A DNA stretch of 64,000 nucleotides from VRUE01 sp963762205 (GTDB lineage Bacteria > Actinomycetota > Thermoleophilia > Solirubrobacterales > 70-9), in contig CAVXJZ010000002.1 of the NCBI GenBank assembly GCA_963762205.1, positions 620,001-684,000 of the forward strand. The letters are read 5' to 3'. Below the pieces are notes generated by a model. The model was not told the DNA's origin and made no database searches. It saw only the letters and a list, made by a program, of their open reading frames with translations. This document shows, one piece after another, positions 9,052 through 15,900 of the stretch. Made by a program: the position numbers and the translations under genes. How positions within the stretch are numbered: the first letter of the stretch is position 1; the number at the start of each line of letters is the position of its first letter.

Positions 9052-9393
9052 CTAGCCGGGGCTCACTCCGGGCGTCCCCTCGAGGACCCGGCGCGCCTCC
9101 TCGGCGACGGACTCGAGCACGAACACCTGGCGCGGCCCACTGGCAAGGAACTCCGGCACGTCGAAGCCGGGGCCGCGCTTCAGCATGCTCTGGATCCCAT
9201 GGTCGCTGAGCAGCCCCTGGATCATTTCGGCCTCCATCTGGTTCGGCGCGAAGGCGACTTTCACCAACCTGTCGCCACCGCCACCACCGCCGCCGCCACC
9301 GTCGTCGCCGCCGCCACCGGGCCCGCCTCCACCGCCGCCGGCCTCGCGGGGCGGAGCTTCTGGCGTGTGGCTAGGTGATGACGATCTCGGCAT
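9052..9393 (-). CDS. DUF2007-like protein with poly-glycine N-terminus
   Basis: 113 residues. Residues 1-40 are Pro/Gly-rich with two runs of glycine; residues 42-110 form a small domain beginning LVKVAFAPNQMEAEMIQGLL, a pattern typical of DUF2007 (putative signal-transducing protein, related to PII-like ferredoxin-fold domains), with the later QVFVLESVAEEARRVL strand-helix. It is last in the minus-strand unit cysM-mec-this gene; its ATG at 9391-9393 lies inside the 3' end of mec (23-base overlap). The glycine runs come from long GGC/CCG repeats that could also expand by slippage. Role unknown. Confidence 0.75.
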   Translation of the reverse strand: MPRSSSPSHTPEAPPREAGGGGGGPGGGGDDGGGGGGGGGDRLVKVAFAPNQMEAEMIQGLLSDHGIQSMLKRGPGFDVPEFLASGPRQVFVLESVAEEARRVLEGTPGVSPG

Positions 9394-9793
9394 CGGCGAT
9401 CCTCAGGTCCCTCAGAAGGTACCCCTTCACGTCCGGTGCGTCGGGATCGGCCAGGGAGACGATCACGTAGACCTGGTCGGGCCAGGCGACGGCTTGATTG
9501 ACGTCGGTCTGCGACGGGTAGGCCGCGCTCTTCGTGTGGGAGTGGTAGATCGCGAGCAGCTCGCGGCCGTCGTCCTCGATCGACTTCCAGGCCTCGTACT
9601 GGGCCCTCGGCTCCATCTCGTAGCGCAACGGGCTGGCGGCGGCGTTCTCCACCCGGATCACCTCGGTCGCATCGCCGTCGCGTCCGGCGACCATCCCGCA
9701 GCACTCGTTGGGCAGGTCCTCGCGGGCGTGCGCGACCATCTCGTCGACGAGGGCCTGTGAGATCCGCATCGGCAGGACGAGACGGGCTACCAC
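9371..9793 (-). CDS. mec: JAMM/MPN metalloprotease, Mec-type (CysO-cysteine hydrolase)
   Basis: 140-residue zinc peptidase of the M67 family. In Mycobacterium tuberculosis the homologue releases cysteine from the C-terminus of the carrier CysO. All JAMM ligands are visible: E30, H84-x-H86, S94 and D97 in YHSHTKSAAYPSQTD. It overlaps the end of cysM by 7 bases and is followed by the DUF2007 gene, so it is in one operon with the sulfhydrylase that charges CysO. The start used is GTG at 9793; an internal ATG 24 bases later is possible. cysO itself lies 3.5 kb away on the same strand and carries residues after its Gly-Gly that this enzyme may remove. Confidence 0.88.
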   Translation of the reverse strand: MVARLVLPMRISQALVDEMVAHAREDLPNECCGMVAGRDGDATEVIRVENAAASPLRYEMEPRAQYEAWKSIEDDGRELLAIYHSHTKSAAYPSQTDVNQAVAWPDQVYVIVSLADPDAPDVKGYLLRDLRIADAEIVIT

Positions 9794-10755
9794 CAGACGG
9801 TGGAGTCCAGGTTCTCGATCTCGTCGATGGGCTTCGTGTAGACGCCGGAGGAGAGGTACTTCCAGCCGTCGTCGGGGATCAGGAAGACGACGTTGCCGCC
9901 CTCGAGCTCGCCGGCAATGCGGGTCGCGATCGCGGCGATCGCCCCGGCGGAAACGCCGGCGAAGACCCCCTCCTCGTCCAGCAGCTTGCGGGTCCAGACG
10001 ACCGCGTCGCGGTTGGAGACCATGATCTTGCGGTCGAAGAGCGAGATGTCGATGATCGGCGGGATGAAGCCGTCTTCGAGCGAGCGCAGGCCATGGACCA
10101 TCTCGCCCTGCATCGGCTCGGCGGCGACGACCAGCGTCTCCGGGTCCGCCTCCTTGAGCCGCCTGCCGTTGCCCATCAGGGTGCCGCCCGTGCCGAGCCC
10201 GCCGACGAAGGCCGCGACCCCGTCGTCGAGCTCTTCGAGGATCTCGACCGCGGTGCCCTCGTAATGGGCGCGGGGGTTGGCCTCGTTGCCGTACTGGTAG
10301 GGCATGTAGTAGGCAGAGTCCTCCGCCATCTCCAGCGCCAGCTCGACCGCGCCGTTGGAGCCCTTGAGCCCCTCCGAGTAGACGATCTCGGCCCCGTACA
10401 TGTACAGCAGCTGGGTGCGCTCCTTGGTGACGTTGTCGGGCATCACCACCTTCAACGGGTAGCCCCTGCGCCGGCAGATCATCGCCAGGGAGATCCCCGT
10501 GTTGCCCGAGGTCGGCTCGAGGATCGTCTGCCCTGGCTCGATCGCGCCCTCGGCCTCGGCGGCCTCGATCATCGACCTGGCGACGCGGTCCTTGACCGAC
10601 CCGGTCGGGTTGCGGCCCTCGAGCTTGGCGTAGATTTTCACGCCGGGCTTCGGGGAGAGGGTCGGCAGCTCGACCAGAGGCGTGTTGCCGATCGACTCGA
10701 CCAGGTTGCCGAAGTGCCCTCCGCAGGGCCGGTTGAGTAGGTGGTCGCGCGCCAT
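9787..10755 (-). CDS. cysM: Cysteine synthase, CysM type (CysO-thiocarboxylate dependent)
   Basis: 322-residue PLP enzyme of the beta-replacing family. The active-site lysine is K55 in NPTGSVKDR, and the phosphate-binding loop is EPTSGNTGISLAM. The C-terminal tail ends DDGWKYLSSGVYTKPID and continues about 15 residues, as in mycobacterial CysM, which closes over O-phosphoserine and uses thiocarboxylated CysO as sulfur donor rather than free sulfide. That specificity is inferred from the tail and from the adjacent mec. ATG at 10753-10755 was chosen because family similarity starts here; the open frame runs another 33 codons upstream. A palindromic promoter element lies 9-27 bases upstream. Confidence 0.92.
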   Translation of the reverse strand: MARDHLLNRPCGGHFGNLVESIGNTPLVELPTLSPKPGVKIYAKLEGRNPTGSVKDRVARSMIEAAEAEGAIEPGQTILEPTSGNTGISLAMICRRRGYPLKVVMPDNVTKERTQLLYMYGAEIVYSEGLKGSNGAVELALEMAEDSAYYMPYQYGNEANPRAHYEGTAVEILEELDDGVAAFVGGLGTGGTLMGNGRRLKEADPETLVVAAEPMQGEMVHGLRSLEDGFIPPIIDISLFDRKIMVSNRDAVVWTRKLLDEEGVFAGVSAGAIAAIATRIAGELEGGNVVFLIPDDGWKYLSSGVYTKPIDEIENLDSTVWW

Positions 10756-10763
10756 CGAGGTCC

Positions 10764-10782
10764 TTACTTCAAAAAGTATAGC
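10764..10782 (-). promoter_or_regulatory. Palindromic promoter element of cysM (copy 1)
   Basis: The string TTACTTCAAAAAGTATAGC contains a perfect inverted repeat TACTT-N4-AAGTA at 10765-10778. Read on the minus strand it includes TATACT (10780-10775), a good -10 hexamer, so an operator and -10 box may coincide. Exactly the same 19 bases occur at 14831-14849 upstream of the rhodanese-ThiF gene. No clear -35 box is seen. Confidence 0.55.
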
Positions 10783-10820
10783 TACGGGCCGGGCACGCGC
10801 CCCGGCTTGCGCCGTGCCTG

Positions 10821-10835
10821 TCAAAAAGGGTAGTT
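10821..10835 (+). promoter_or_regulatory. Degenerate copy of the cys element before the importer gene
   Basis: TCAAAAAGGGTAGTT matches 12 of 15 positions of TCAAAAAGTATAGCT from the cysM element. It lies 48-62 bases upstream of the substrate-binding protein ATG on the plus strand and could be a related site or promoter core. The palindrome is not preserved, so this is tentative. Confidence 0.3.
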
Positions 10836-10882
10836 TCGAATGCCACCCCAGCAAATCTCCACCGAATCGGAGGCATCACCCT

Positions 10883-11701
10883 ATGCGCGGCATTCCTCGA
10901 CTGACCGCACTGCTCGCGGCGGCGGCCCTCCTTGCCCTCGCGGCGTTCGCGGCGGGCTGCGGCAGCAGCGACGACAGCACGACCGGCGGAGGTGGCGGCG
11001 GCGAGAAGCTCACGGTCGGCTCGGACATCCCCTATCCGCCCTTCGAGCAGGGCAAAGCGCCGAACTTCACCGGCTTCGACGTCGAACTGATGGAAGCGAT
11101 CGGCGAAAAGATCGGCCGCACCGCCGTGTTCCAGGACACGTCCTTCGACACGATCTTCCTCGATCTCGCCCAGGGCAAATTCGACGCCGTGGCATCGGCG
11201 GCGACGATCACCGACGAACGCGAGAAGACGGTCGACTTCACCAACCCCTACTACCTCTCCGAACAGGCGATCCTCGTCAAGGAAGGCAGCGAAGTCGACT
11301 CGGTCGAGGCGCTGAAGGGGATCACGGTCGGCGTCCAGCAGGGGACGACGGGGCAGGAATTCGTCGAAGAAAAGGGCGAAGCCGGCGAATTGCGCAAGTA
11401 CCCGCAGGGCCCGGATGCCGTCAATGCGGTCAAATCGGGCACGGTCGAGGCGGTGGTGATGGACATCCCGGTCGCCGAAAACGCCGTCGCCGCGGGCGGT
11501 GGGCTCGAGGTCTCGGCCGCGATCCCGACCGAAGAAGAGTACGGCTTCGCCGTCGCCCAGGGCGAAGACGAACTGCTCGAAGAGCTGAACGAAGGCCTCG
11601 CCGAAGTGATCGACGACGGGACCTACGCGACGATCTACGAAAAGTGGTTCAAGCACTCGCCACCGGAGGCGATCTCGAACGCGACCCACGAAGCGAGCTG
11701 A
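10883..11701 (+). CDS. Amino acid ABC transporter substrate-binding lipoprotein (family 3)
   Basis: 272-residue periplasm-side solute-binding lipoprotein. A hydrophobic signal peptide ends in the lipobox AAFAAGC with Cys26 as lipid anchor, followed by a Ser/Asp/Gly linker. The mature domain starts KLTVGSDIPYPPFEQ and continues GFDVELMEAIGEKIG, the classic polar amino acid-binding pattern. GGAGG at 10869-10873 supports the ATG at 10883. It is followed by a 12-bp hairpin and then permease and ATPase genes. Placement between cysM-mec and cysO suggests cysteine or cystine as substrate; this is inference. Glutamate is mostly encoded by GAA here (hand count 22 GAA, 9 GAG), unlike neighbours. Confidence 0.88.
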   Translation: MRGIPRLTALLAAAALLALAAFAAGCGSSDDSTTGGGGGGEKLTVGSDIPYPPFEQGKAPNFTGFDVELMEAIGEKIGRTAVFQDTSFDTIFLDLAQGKFDAVASAATITDEREKTVDFTNPYYLSEQAILVKEGSEVDSVEALKGITVGVQQGTTGQEFVEEKGEAGELRKYPQGPDAVNAVKSGTVEAVVMDIPVAENAVAAGGGLEVSAAIPTEEEYGFAVAQGEDELLEELNEGLAEVIDDGTYATIYEKWFKHSPPEAISNATHEAS

Positions 11702-11728
11702 CGGGCGCGGGTCGACAGGCCTGAGGCG

Positions 11729-11758
11729 AGAAGGGGCGCCGGAGACGGCGCCCCTTCT
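11729..11758 (+). terminator. Strong hairpin after the substrate-binding protein gene
   Basis: AGAAGGGGCGCC at 11729-11740 pairs perfectly with GGCGCCCCTTCT at 11747-11758 around a 6-base loop. It sits 28 bases after the stop of the binding-protein gene and 45 bases before the permease gene. There is only a weak T run afterwards (TCTCTATGTT), so it may protect the upstream message or attenuate read-through, giving more binding protein than permease. Confidence 0.6.
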
Positions 11759-11802
11759 CTATGTTCTAGACCGGTTCGACCGCGCCCCGGCGAGGAGAGG
11801 CA

Positions 11803-12549
11803 ATGCAGGAGTTCCTCAACCAGTTCTTCGACATCGGCTTCATGGTCGACCACTTCGACGAAGTCCTGGCGGGATTCTGGCTCACGATTCAGCTCTCCGC
11901 GGTCAGCGGCGCCCTCGCCCTCGTCTGGGGGCTGATCCTCGCCACCCTGCGGCAGCTGCCGGGACGGGCGACGGCGCCGGTGCGCTTCTTCACGATCGCC
12001 TACATCGACGTCTTTCGCGGCGTCCCGCTGCTCCTCCTCATCCTCCTGATCGCCGGCGGCATCCCGTCGCTCGACTTCCTTCCCGAATGGCTGCGCCTGC
12101 CGCAGTGGTTTGGCAAACCCGACAACTTCTGGTTCGGGGTGACGGCGATCACGATCACCTACGGCGCCTACATGGCCGAGGTCTACAGGGCCGGAATCGA
12201 AGCGGTCCCGGGCGGGCAGACCGAGGCCGCGCGCTCACTCGGGATGAGCCACCGGCAGGCGATGCGCAACGTGATCCTGCCGCAGGCGGTGCGCAAGGTG
12301 ATCGCGCCCCTCCTCAACGACTTCATCGCGCTGACCAAGGACACGACCCTGGTCAGCGTGATCGCCCTCAACGAGGCGGTCCTGGTCGGCAGCGACATCC
12401 AGTCGGAAACCTTCAACAGCTCGGCCCTGACCCTGGGGGCGATCCTGTTCCTGGTCGTCACCCTCCCTCTCGCCCGCCTCGTCGACCGGCTGATCACCCG
12501 CGAACAGAGCCGCTTCACCCGCGGCGCCCCGCGCGTCGAGGCGCTCTGA
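11803..12549 (+). CDS. Amino acid ABC transporter permease (HisM/TcyB type)
   Basis: 248-residue inner-membrane permease of a polar amino acid importer. Hydrophobic segments occur near 20-45, 62-85, 107-127, 180-200 and 212-232. The cytoplasmic EAA loop is visible as EAARSLGMSHRQAMRNVILPQA (about residues 142-163), which contacts the ATPase, and FRGVPLLLLI is the usual early motif. Its TGA overlaps the ATG of the ATPase gene (TGATG), so both are translated together. Works with the lipoprotein upstream. Confidence 0.9.
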   Translation: MQEFLNQFFDIGFMVDHFDEVLAGFWLTIQLSAVSGALALVWGLILATLRQLPGRATAPVRFFTIAYIDVFRGVPLLLLILLIAGGIPSLDFLPEWLRLPQWFGKPDNFWFGVTAITITYGAYMAEVYRAGIEAVPGGQTEAARSLGMSHRQAMRNVILPQAVRKVIAPLLNDFIALTKDTTLVSVIALNEAVLVGSDIQSETFNSSALTLGAILFLVVTLPLARLVDRLITREQSRFTRGAPRVEAL

Positions 12550-13331
12550 TGGCGCACGGGACCGCGGCAGGCGGCCCGATGCTGAGGCTCGAGGCGATCC
12601 ACAAGCGCTTCGGCGATCTCGAGGTGCTGCGCGGCATCGACCTCGAGGTGAGGCGCGGCGAGGTCGTCTGCGTCCTCGGCCCCAGCGGCTCCGGCAAGAG
12701 CACGCTGCTGCGCTGCATCAACCTGCTCGAGCCGCCCGAGCAGGGCGAGATCCTGATCGAAGGCCACGACATCTGCAGGGGCCCGGGATCGGGAGCGGGC
12801 GAGCAGAGCTGGGAGCTCAACTTCGTCCGCCAGCGGGTCGGGATCGTCTTCCAGCAGTTCAACCTCTTCCCCCACAAGACGGCGCTGGAGAACGTCACCC
12901 TTGCGCAGGAAAAGGTGCTCGGCCGCAAGGCCCGGGAGGCGAGGGAGAGGGGCGTGAGCCTGCTCGAACGGGTCGGCCTCGCCGACAAGCTCGAGGAGTA
13001 CCCCGAACGGCTCTCCGGGGGCCAGCAGCAGCGGGTCGCGATCGCCCGGGCGCTGGCGATGGACCCGCACGTGATGCTCTTCGACGAGGTGACCAGCGCG
13101 CTCGACCCCGAGCTCGTCAAGGAGGTCCTCGACGTGATCCGCGAGCTCGCCGCGGAGGGGATGACGATGATCCTCGTCACCCACGAGATGGGGTTCGCCC
13201 GCGAGGTCGCCGACCGGGTCGTCTTCATGGACGAGGGCCTGATCGTCGAGCAGGGGCGGCCGGCCGAGGTCTTCGACGCCCCGCGCGAGGAGCGCACCCG
13301 GCGCTTCCTCGGCCTCGTCCTCGACCGCTGA
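12549..13331 (+). CDS. Amino acid ABC transporter ATP-binding protein
   Basis: 260-residue ATPase of the GlnQ/TcyC family that drives the importer encoded just upstream. Walker A GPSGSGKST is at 44-52, the Q-loop VFQQFNLFPH near 105, the signature LSGGQQQR near 155-162, Walker B VMLFDEVTSALD near 174-186 and the switch histidine in VTHEMGFA. The ATG at 12549 overlaps the permease stop. The gene ends 7 bases before the convergent cysO stop, leaving no room for a separate terminator. Substrate inferred from context (cysteine/cystine). Confidence 0.92.
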   Translation: MAHGTAAGGPMLRLEAIHKRFGDLEVLRGIDLEVRRGEVVCVLGPSGSGKSTLLRCINLLEPPEQGEILIEGHDICRGPGSGAGEQSWELNFVRQRVGIVFQQFNLFPHKTALENVTLAQEKVLGRKAREARERGVSLLERVGLADKLEEYPERLSGGQQQRVAIARALAMDPHVMLFDEVTSALDPELVKEVLDVIRELAAEGMTMILVTHEMGFAREVADRVVFMDEGLIVEQGRPAEVFDAPREERTRRFLGLVLDR

Positions 13332-13338
13332 GCCGCGT

Positions 13339-13617
13339 CTAGCGGCGGCCGCCGGCCATCGCCGGCAGGATGACGACGGTGTCGCCGTCGGAGACCGAGG
13401 TGTCGAGCCCGTCGAGGACGCGCACGTCCTCGTCGTTGAGGTAGACGTTGACGTAGCGGTTGAGGTCGCCGTCCTCGCCGAAGAGCTGGCCCTCGGTGTC
13501 GGGGTGGGCGGCGGTGAGCGAGCGCAGCACCTCGCCGACCGTCGCGCCGCCGGCCTCCACCTCCGGGTCGCCGCCCGTCTGCGGGCGCAGCACCGGTGGG
13601 ATGCGAATCGTCGCCAT
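13339..13617 (-). CDS. cysO: CysO-type sulfur carrier protein with GG-RR tail
   Basis: 92-residue ubiquitin-fold carrier of the MoaD/ThiS family. The segment RYVNVYLNDEDVRVLDGLDT and the final VILPAMAGG closely follow mycobacterial CysO, the sulfur donor for CysM. Unlike the active carrier, which must end in Gly-Gly, this one continues with two arginines (GGRR) before the TAG. The tail would have to be cut before adenylation, plausibly by the Mec-type JAMM protease at 9371-9793. It is followed on the same strand's upstream side by the rhodanese-ThiF gene (19-base gap), which would activate and sulfurate it. Confidence 0.9.
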   Translation of the reverse strand: MATIRIPPVLRPQTGGDPEVEAGGATVGEVLRSLTAAHPDTEGQLFGEDGDLNRYVNVYLNDEDVRVLDGLDTSVSDGDTVVILPAMAGGRR

Positions 13618-13636
13618 CAGGCGGGAAACCTACCGG

Positions 13637-14800
13637 CTAGCCGGCGCAGAAGAGCTCGTAGTCGGGGAACTGCCCCATCTCCGACTCGGGGATCTCAGGG
13701 GCGTCGTCACCGCAGATCGGGCACTGGGGGTCGCGGCGCACCTTGAGCTCGGTGAAGCGGGTGCCGAGCGCCTCGTAGAGGAGCAGGCGGCCGATCAGCG
13801 GCTCGCCGACGCCGAGCACCAGCTTGATCACCTCGTTCGCCTGCAGGGTGCCCATCGTCCCCGCCATCACGCCGAGCACGCCGTTCGCCGAGCAGCTCGG
13901 CGCCAGCTCGGCCGGCGGCGGGGTCGGGTAGAGGCAGCGGTAGCAGGGCCCCTCGTAGGGGACGAAGGTCGAGATCTGGCCGTCGAAGCTGAGGATCGAG
14001 GCGGAGACGACCGGCTTGCGCAGGCGCACCGAGGCGTCGTTGAGCAGGTAGCGGGTCGGGAAGTTGTCGGCGCCGTCGACGATCACGTCGTAGCCCTCGA
14101 TCAACTCGAGGATGTTGCCGGCGTCGAGCCGCAGGTTGTGCTCGACCACCTTGACGTCCGGGTTGAGCGCCTCGATCGTCTTGCGCGCCGAGGAGGTCTT
14201 CGGCTCGCCGATCCGCTCGGTGTTGTGGATCACCTGGCGCTGCAGGTTGGAGGCGTCGACGACGTCGTCGTCGACGAGGCCGAGAGTGCCGATGCCGGCG
14301 GCCGCGAGGTAGAGGGCCGTCGGCGCGCCGAGCCCGCCGGCGCCGAGCAGCAGCACCTTCGCGTTCAGCAGCTTCAGCTGGCCGTCGACGCCGACCTCGG
14401 GGAGCAGGGTGTGGCGCGAGTAGCGGTCGCGCTGCTCGGGGGTCATCCCCTCGGCCGCGACGACCGGCAGCCCCTGCTCCTGCCAGGCGAGGATCCCGCC
14501 CGCCATCGAGGCGACGTTCTCGTAGCCGAGCGCCTGCATCTGCTCGGCGGCCTTGTAGGAGCGGTTGCCGCTGCGGCAGTAGAGGATCGTGCGGGCCGAC
14601 TTGTCGGGGGCCGAGGCGGCGATCTCGTCGCCGAGCAGGCCGGGCGGGACCAGCCTGCCGCCCTCGAGATGGGCCTCCTCGTACTCGTGCGGCTCGCGGG
14701 TGTCGATCAGGACGACGTCGCCGCCGTCGATCTCCTCCGCGGCCTCGAAGGGCTCGATCTCCTCGACCTGCGCCTGAATCTGCGTGTCAGCACCCGCCAT
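13637..14800 (-). CDS. Rhodanese-ThiF/MoeB sulfur-carrier activating enzyme (MoeZ-like, reversed order)
   Basis: 387 residues that should adenylate the C-terminus of a sulfur carrier such as CysO and convert it to a thiocarboxylate. Residues about 15-115 are a rhodanese domain with active cysteine C75 in YCRSGNRS. Residues about 120-387 are a ThiF/MoeB E1-like domain with ATP loop LLLGAGGLGAPT at 150-161 and zinc cysteines C286-x2-C289 and C360-x2-C363. In mycobacterial MoeZ the ThiF domain comes first and the rhodanese last, so the order is swapped. It is upstream of cysO in the same direction and has its own copy of the palindromic element. Confidence 0.9.
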   Translation of the reverse strand: MAGADTQIQAQVEEIEPFEAAEEIDGGDVVLIDTREPHEYEEAHLEGGRLVPPGLLGDEIAASAPDKSARTILYCRSGNRSYKAAEQMQALGYENVASMAGGILAWQEQGLPVVAAEGMTPEQRDRYSRHTLLPEVGVDGQLKLLNAKVLLLGAGGLGAPTALYLAAAGIGTLGLVDDDVVDASNLQRQVIHNTERIGEPKTSSARKTIEALNPDVKVVEHNLRLDAGNILELIEGYDVIVDGADNFPTRYLLNDASVRLRKPVVSASILSFDGQISTFVPYEGPCYRCLYPTPPPAELAPSCSANGVLGVMAGTMGTLQANEVIKLVLGVGEPLIGRLLLYEALGTRFTELKVRRDPQCPICGDDAPEIPESEMGQFPDYELFCAG

Positions 14801-14830
14801 GATGCAAATCTCCTAAATCCGGATCGGCTT

Positions 14831-14849
14831 TTACTTCAAAAAGTATAGC
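14831..14849 (-). promoter_or_regulatory. Palindromic promoter element of the rhodanese-ThiF gene (copy 2)
   Basis: TTACTTCAAAAAGTATAGC, identical over 19 bases to the element before cysM. Inverted repeat TACTT-N4-AAGTA at 14832-14845; on the minus strand TATACT (14847-14842) can serve as -10. It ends 31 bases upstream of the ATG at 14800. The two identical copies in front of two functionally linked sulfur genes argue for a shared regulator. Confidence 0.55.
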
Positions 14850-14868
14850 GGCCGCCGGAAACCGGCCG

Positions 14869-15726
14869 CTAGAGCGACGGACGCATCTGGCGCAGCCTCT
14901 TGACCCGCTCCTCGATCGGCGGGTGGGTGGAGAAGAGCCCGGCGATGCCCTTGCCCGAGAAGGGCTTGACGATGTAGAGCGGCTCGGCCGCCTGGTTGAC
15001 CTGCATCGGCATCGCCTCCGCCCCCTGCTCGAGGCGCAGCAGGGCGCTGGCCAGCGACTCCGGGTTGCCGCAGATCGCGGCGCCGCCCGCGTCGGCCGCG
15101 TACTCGCGCTGGCGCGAGATCGAGAGCTGGATGATGCTGGCCGCGATCGGCGCCAGCAGCACCATCGCCAGCGAGGCGACGAGGCTGAGGGGGGACTCGT
15201 CGTCGCTGCCGAACCAGAGCAGCATGTAGGCGAGGTAGGTGATCGCGGCGCCGATCGCCGAGGCGACCGACTGGATCAGGATGTCGCGATGCTGGATGTG
15301 AGCGAGCTCGTGGGAGAGGACCCCGCGCAGCTCGTCCTCGGAGAGCAGCTTGGTGATGCCCCGGGTGACGGCGACCGCGGAGTGCTTGGGGTTGCGGCCG
15401 GTGGCGAAGGCGTTGGGCTGGTCCTGGGGAATCATGTAGAGGCGCGGCATCGGCAGGCCGGCGCGGGTCGTCAGTTCGCGGACGATCTGGTAGAGCCGCG
15501 GCGCTTCCGACTCCTCGATCGGCTTGGCGCGGCTCATCGCCAGCGCCATCTTGTCGCTGAAGAAGTAGGAGCCGAGGTTGATCAGCAGGGCGATGCCGAG
15601 GAAGAGGGCGGCGGTGCTGGGCCCGCCGATCAGGGCGCCGATCAGGACCAGCAGACCGGAGAGCGAGGCGAGCAGGATCGTCGTGCGCAGGGTCGCGCCC
15701 CAGGTGGACTGCTTGGTCGTCGTCAT
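14869..15726 (-). CDS. htpX: HtpX-like M48 membrane zinc peptidase
   Basis: 285-residue integral membrane metallopeptidase that degrades misfolded membrane proteins, with the active site facing the cytoplasm. Two hydrophobic segments lie near residues 13-33 and 38-56; the zinc motif HELAHIQHRD starts at 139; two more hydrophobic segments follow (about 155-200); REYAADAGGA supplies the third ligand region. The ATG at 15724-15726 with AAGGAG 12 bases upstream was preferred over an earlier in-frame start that would add 35 unlikely residues. It is divergent from the two-component genes, and the shared intergenic region holds two palindromes. Confidence 0.9.
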   Translation of the reverse strand: MTTTKQSTWGATLRTTILLASLSGLLVLIGALIGGPSTAALFLGIALLINLGSYFFSDKMALAMSRAKPIEESEAPRLYQIVRELTTRAGLPMPRLYMIPQDQPNAFATGRNPKHSAVAVTRGITKLLSEDELRGVLSHELAHIQHRDILIQSVASAIGAAITYLAYMLLWFGSDDESPLSLVASLAMVLLAPIAASIIQLSISRQREYAADAGGAAICGNPESLASALLRLEQGAEAMPMQVNQAAEPLYIVKPFSGKGIAGLFSTHPPIEERVKRLRQMRPSL

Positions 15727-15795
15727 CGCGTCTGCTGCTCCTTGCTGGGGGTTTCTCTTGCCGAACAAGTATTCCGGCGGGCTCGGCGCGGCGCC

Positions 15796-15813
15796 ATAGG
15801 GGGCATCCCCTAT
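15796..15813. promoter_or_regulatory. Perfect palindrome in the htpX/two-component intergenic region
   Basis: ATAGGGG-GCAT-CCCCTAT is a perfect 7-4-7 inverted repeat, 70 bases upstream of htpX and 88 bases upstream of the kinase start. Its size suits a dimeric response regulator of the NarL type, such as the one encoded two genes away, but that pairing is a guess. Confidence 0.4.
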
Positions 15814-15833
15814 TGGCCCCTCCCCCGCCACCT

Positions 15834-15882
15834 ACGTGCCTGGGCCCGGCCCGCGCGTACCGTGTACAAACATCAGGCACGT
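15834..15882. repeat. Spaced inverted repeat upstream of the histidine kinase
   Basis: ACGTGCCTG at 15834-15842 is mirrored perfectly by CAGGCACGT at 15874-15882, with 31 bases between. It ends 18 bases before the GTG of the kinase and spans the likely promoter. It could be two operator half sites or a leader hairpin. Confidence 0.3.
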
Positions 15883-15900
15883 GCATGCGAGGGGACCAGA

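Noticed and set aside
9185..9360. Proline-rich open frame on the plus strand opposite the DUF2007 gene
   Set aside because: The run of prolines is the complement of the glycine codons of the real gene.
10756..10854. Longer cysM with 33 extra N-terminal residues
   Set aside because: The extension would be read through the palindromic promoter element and has no similarity to cysteine synthases; the ATG at 10755 starts the family homology.
14923..15900. N-terminal extension of the histidine kinase through the region opposite htpX
   Set aside because: The open frame continues upstream only as antisense of htpX; the GTG at 15901 gives a proper membrane helix.
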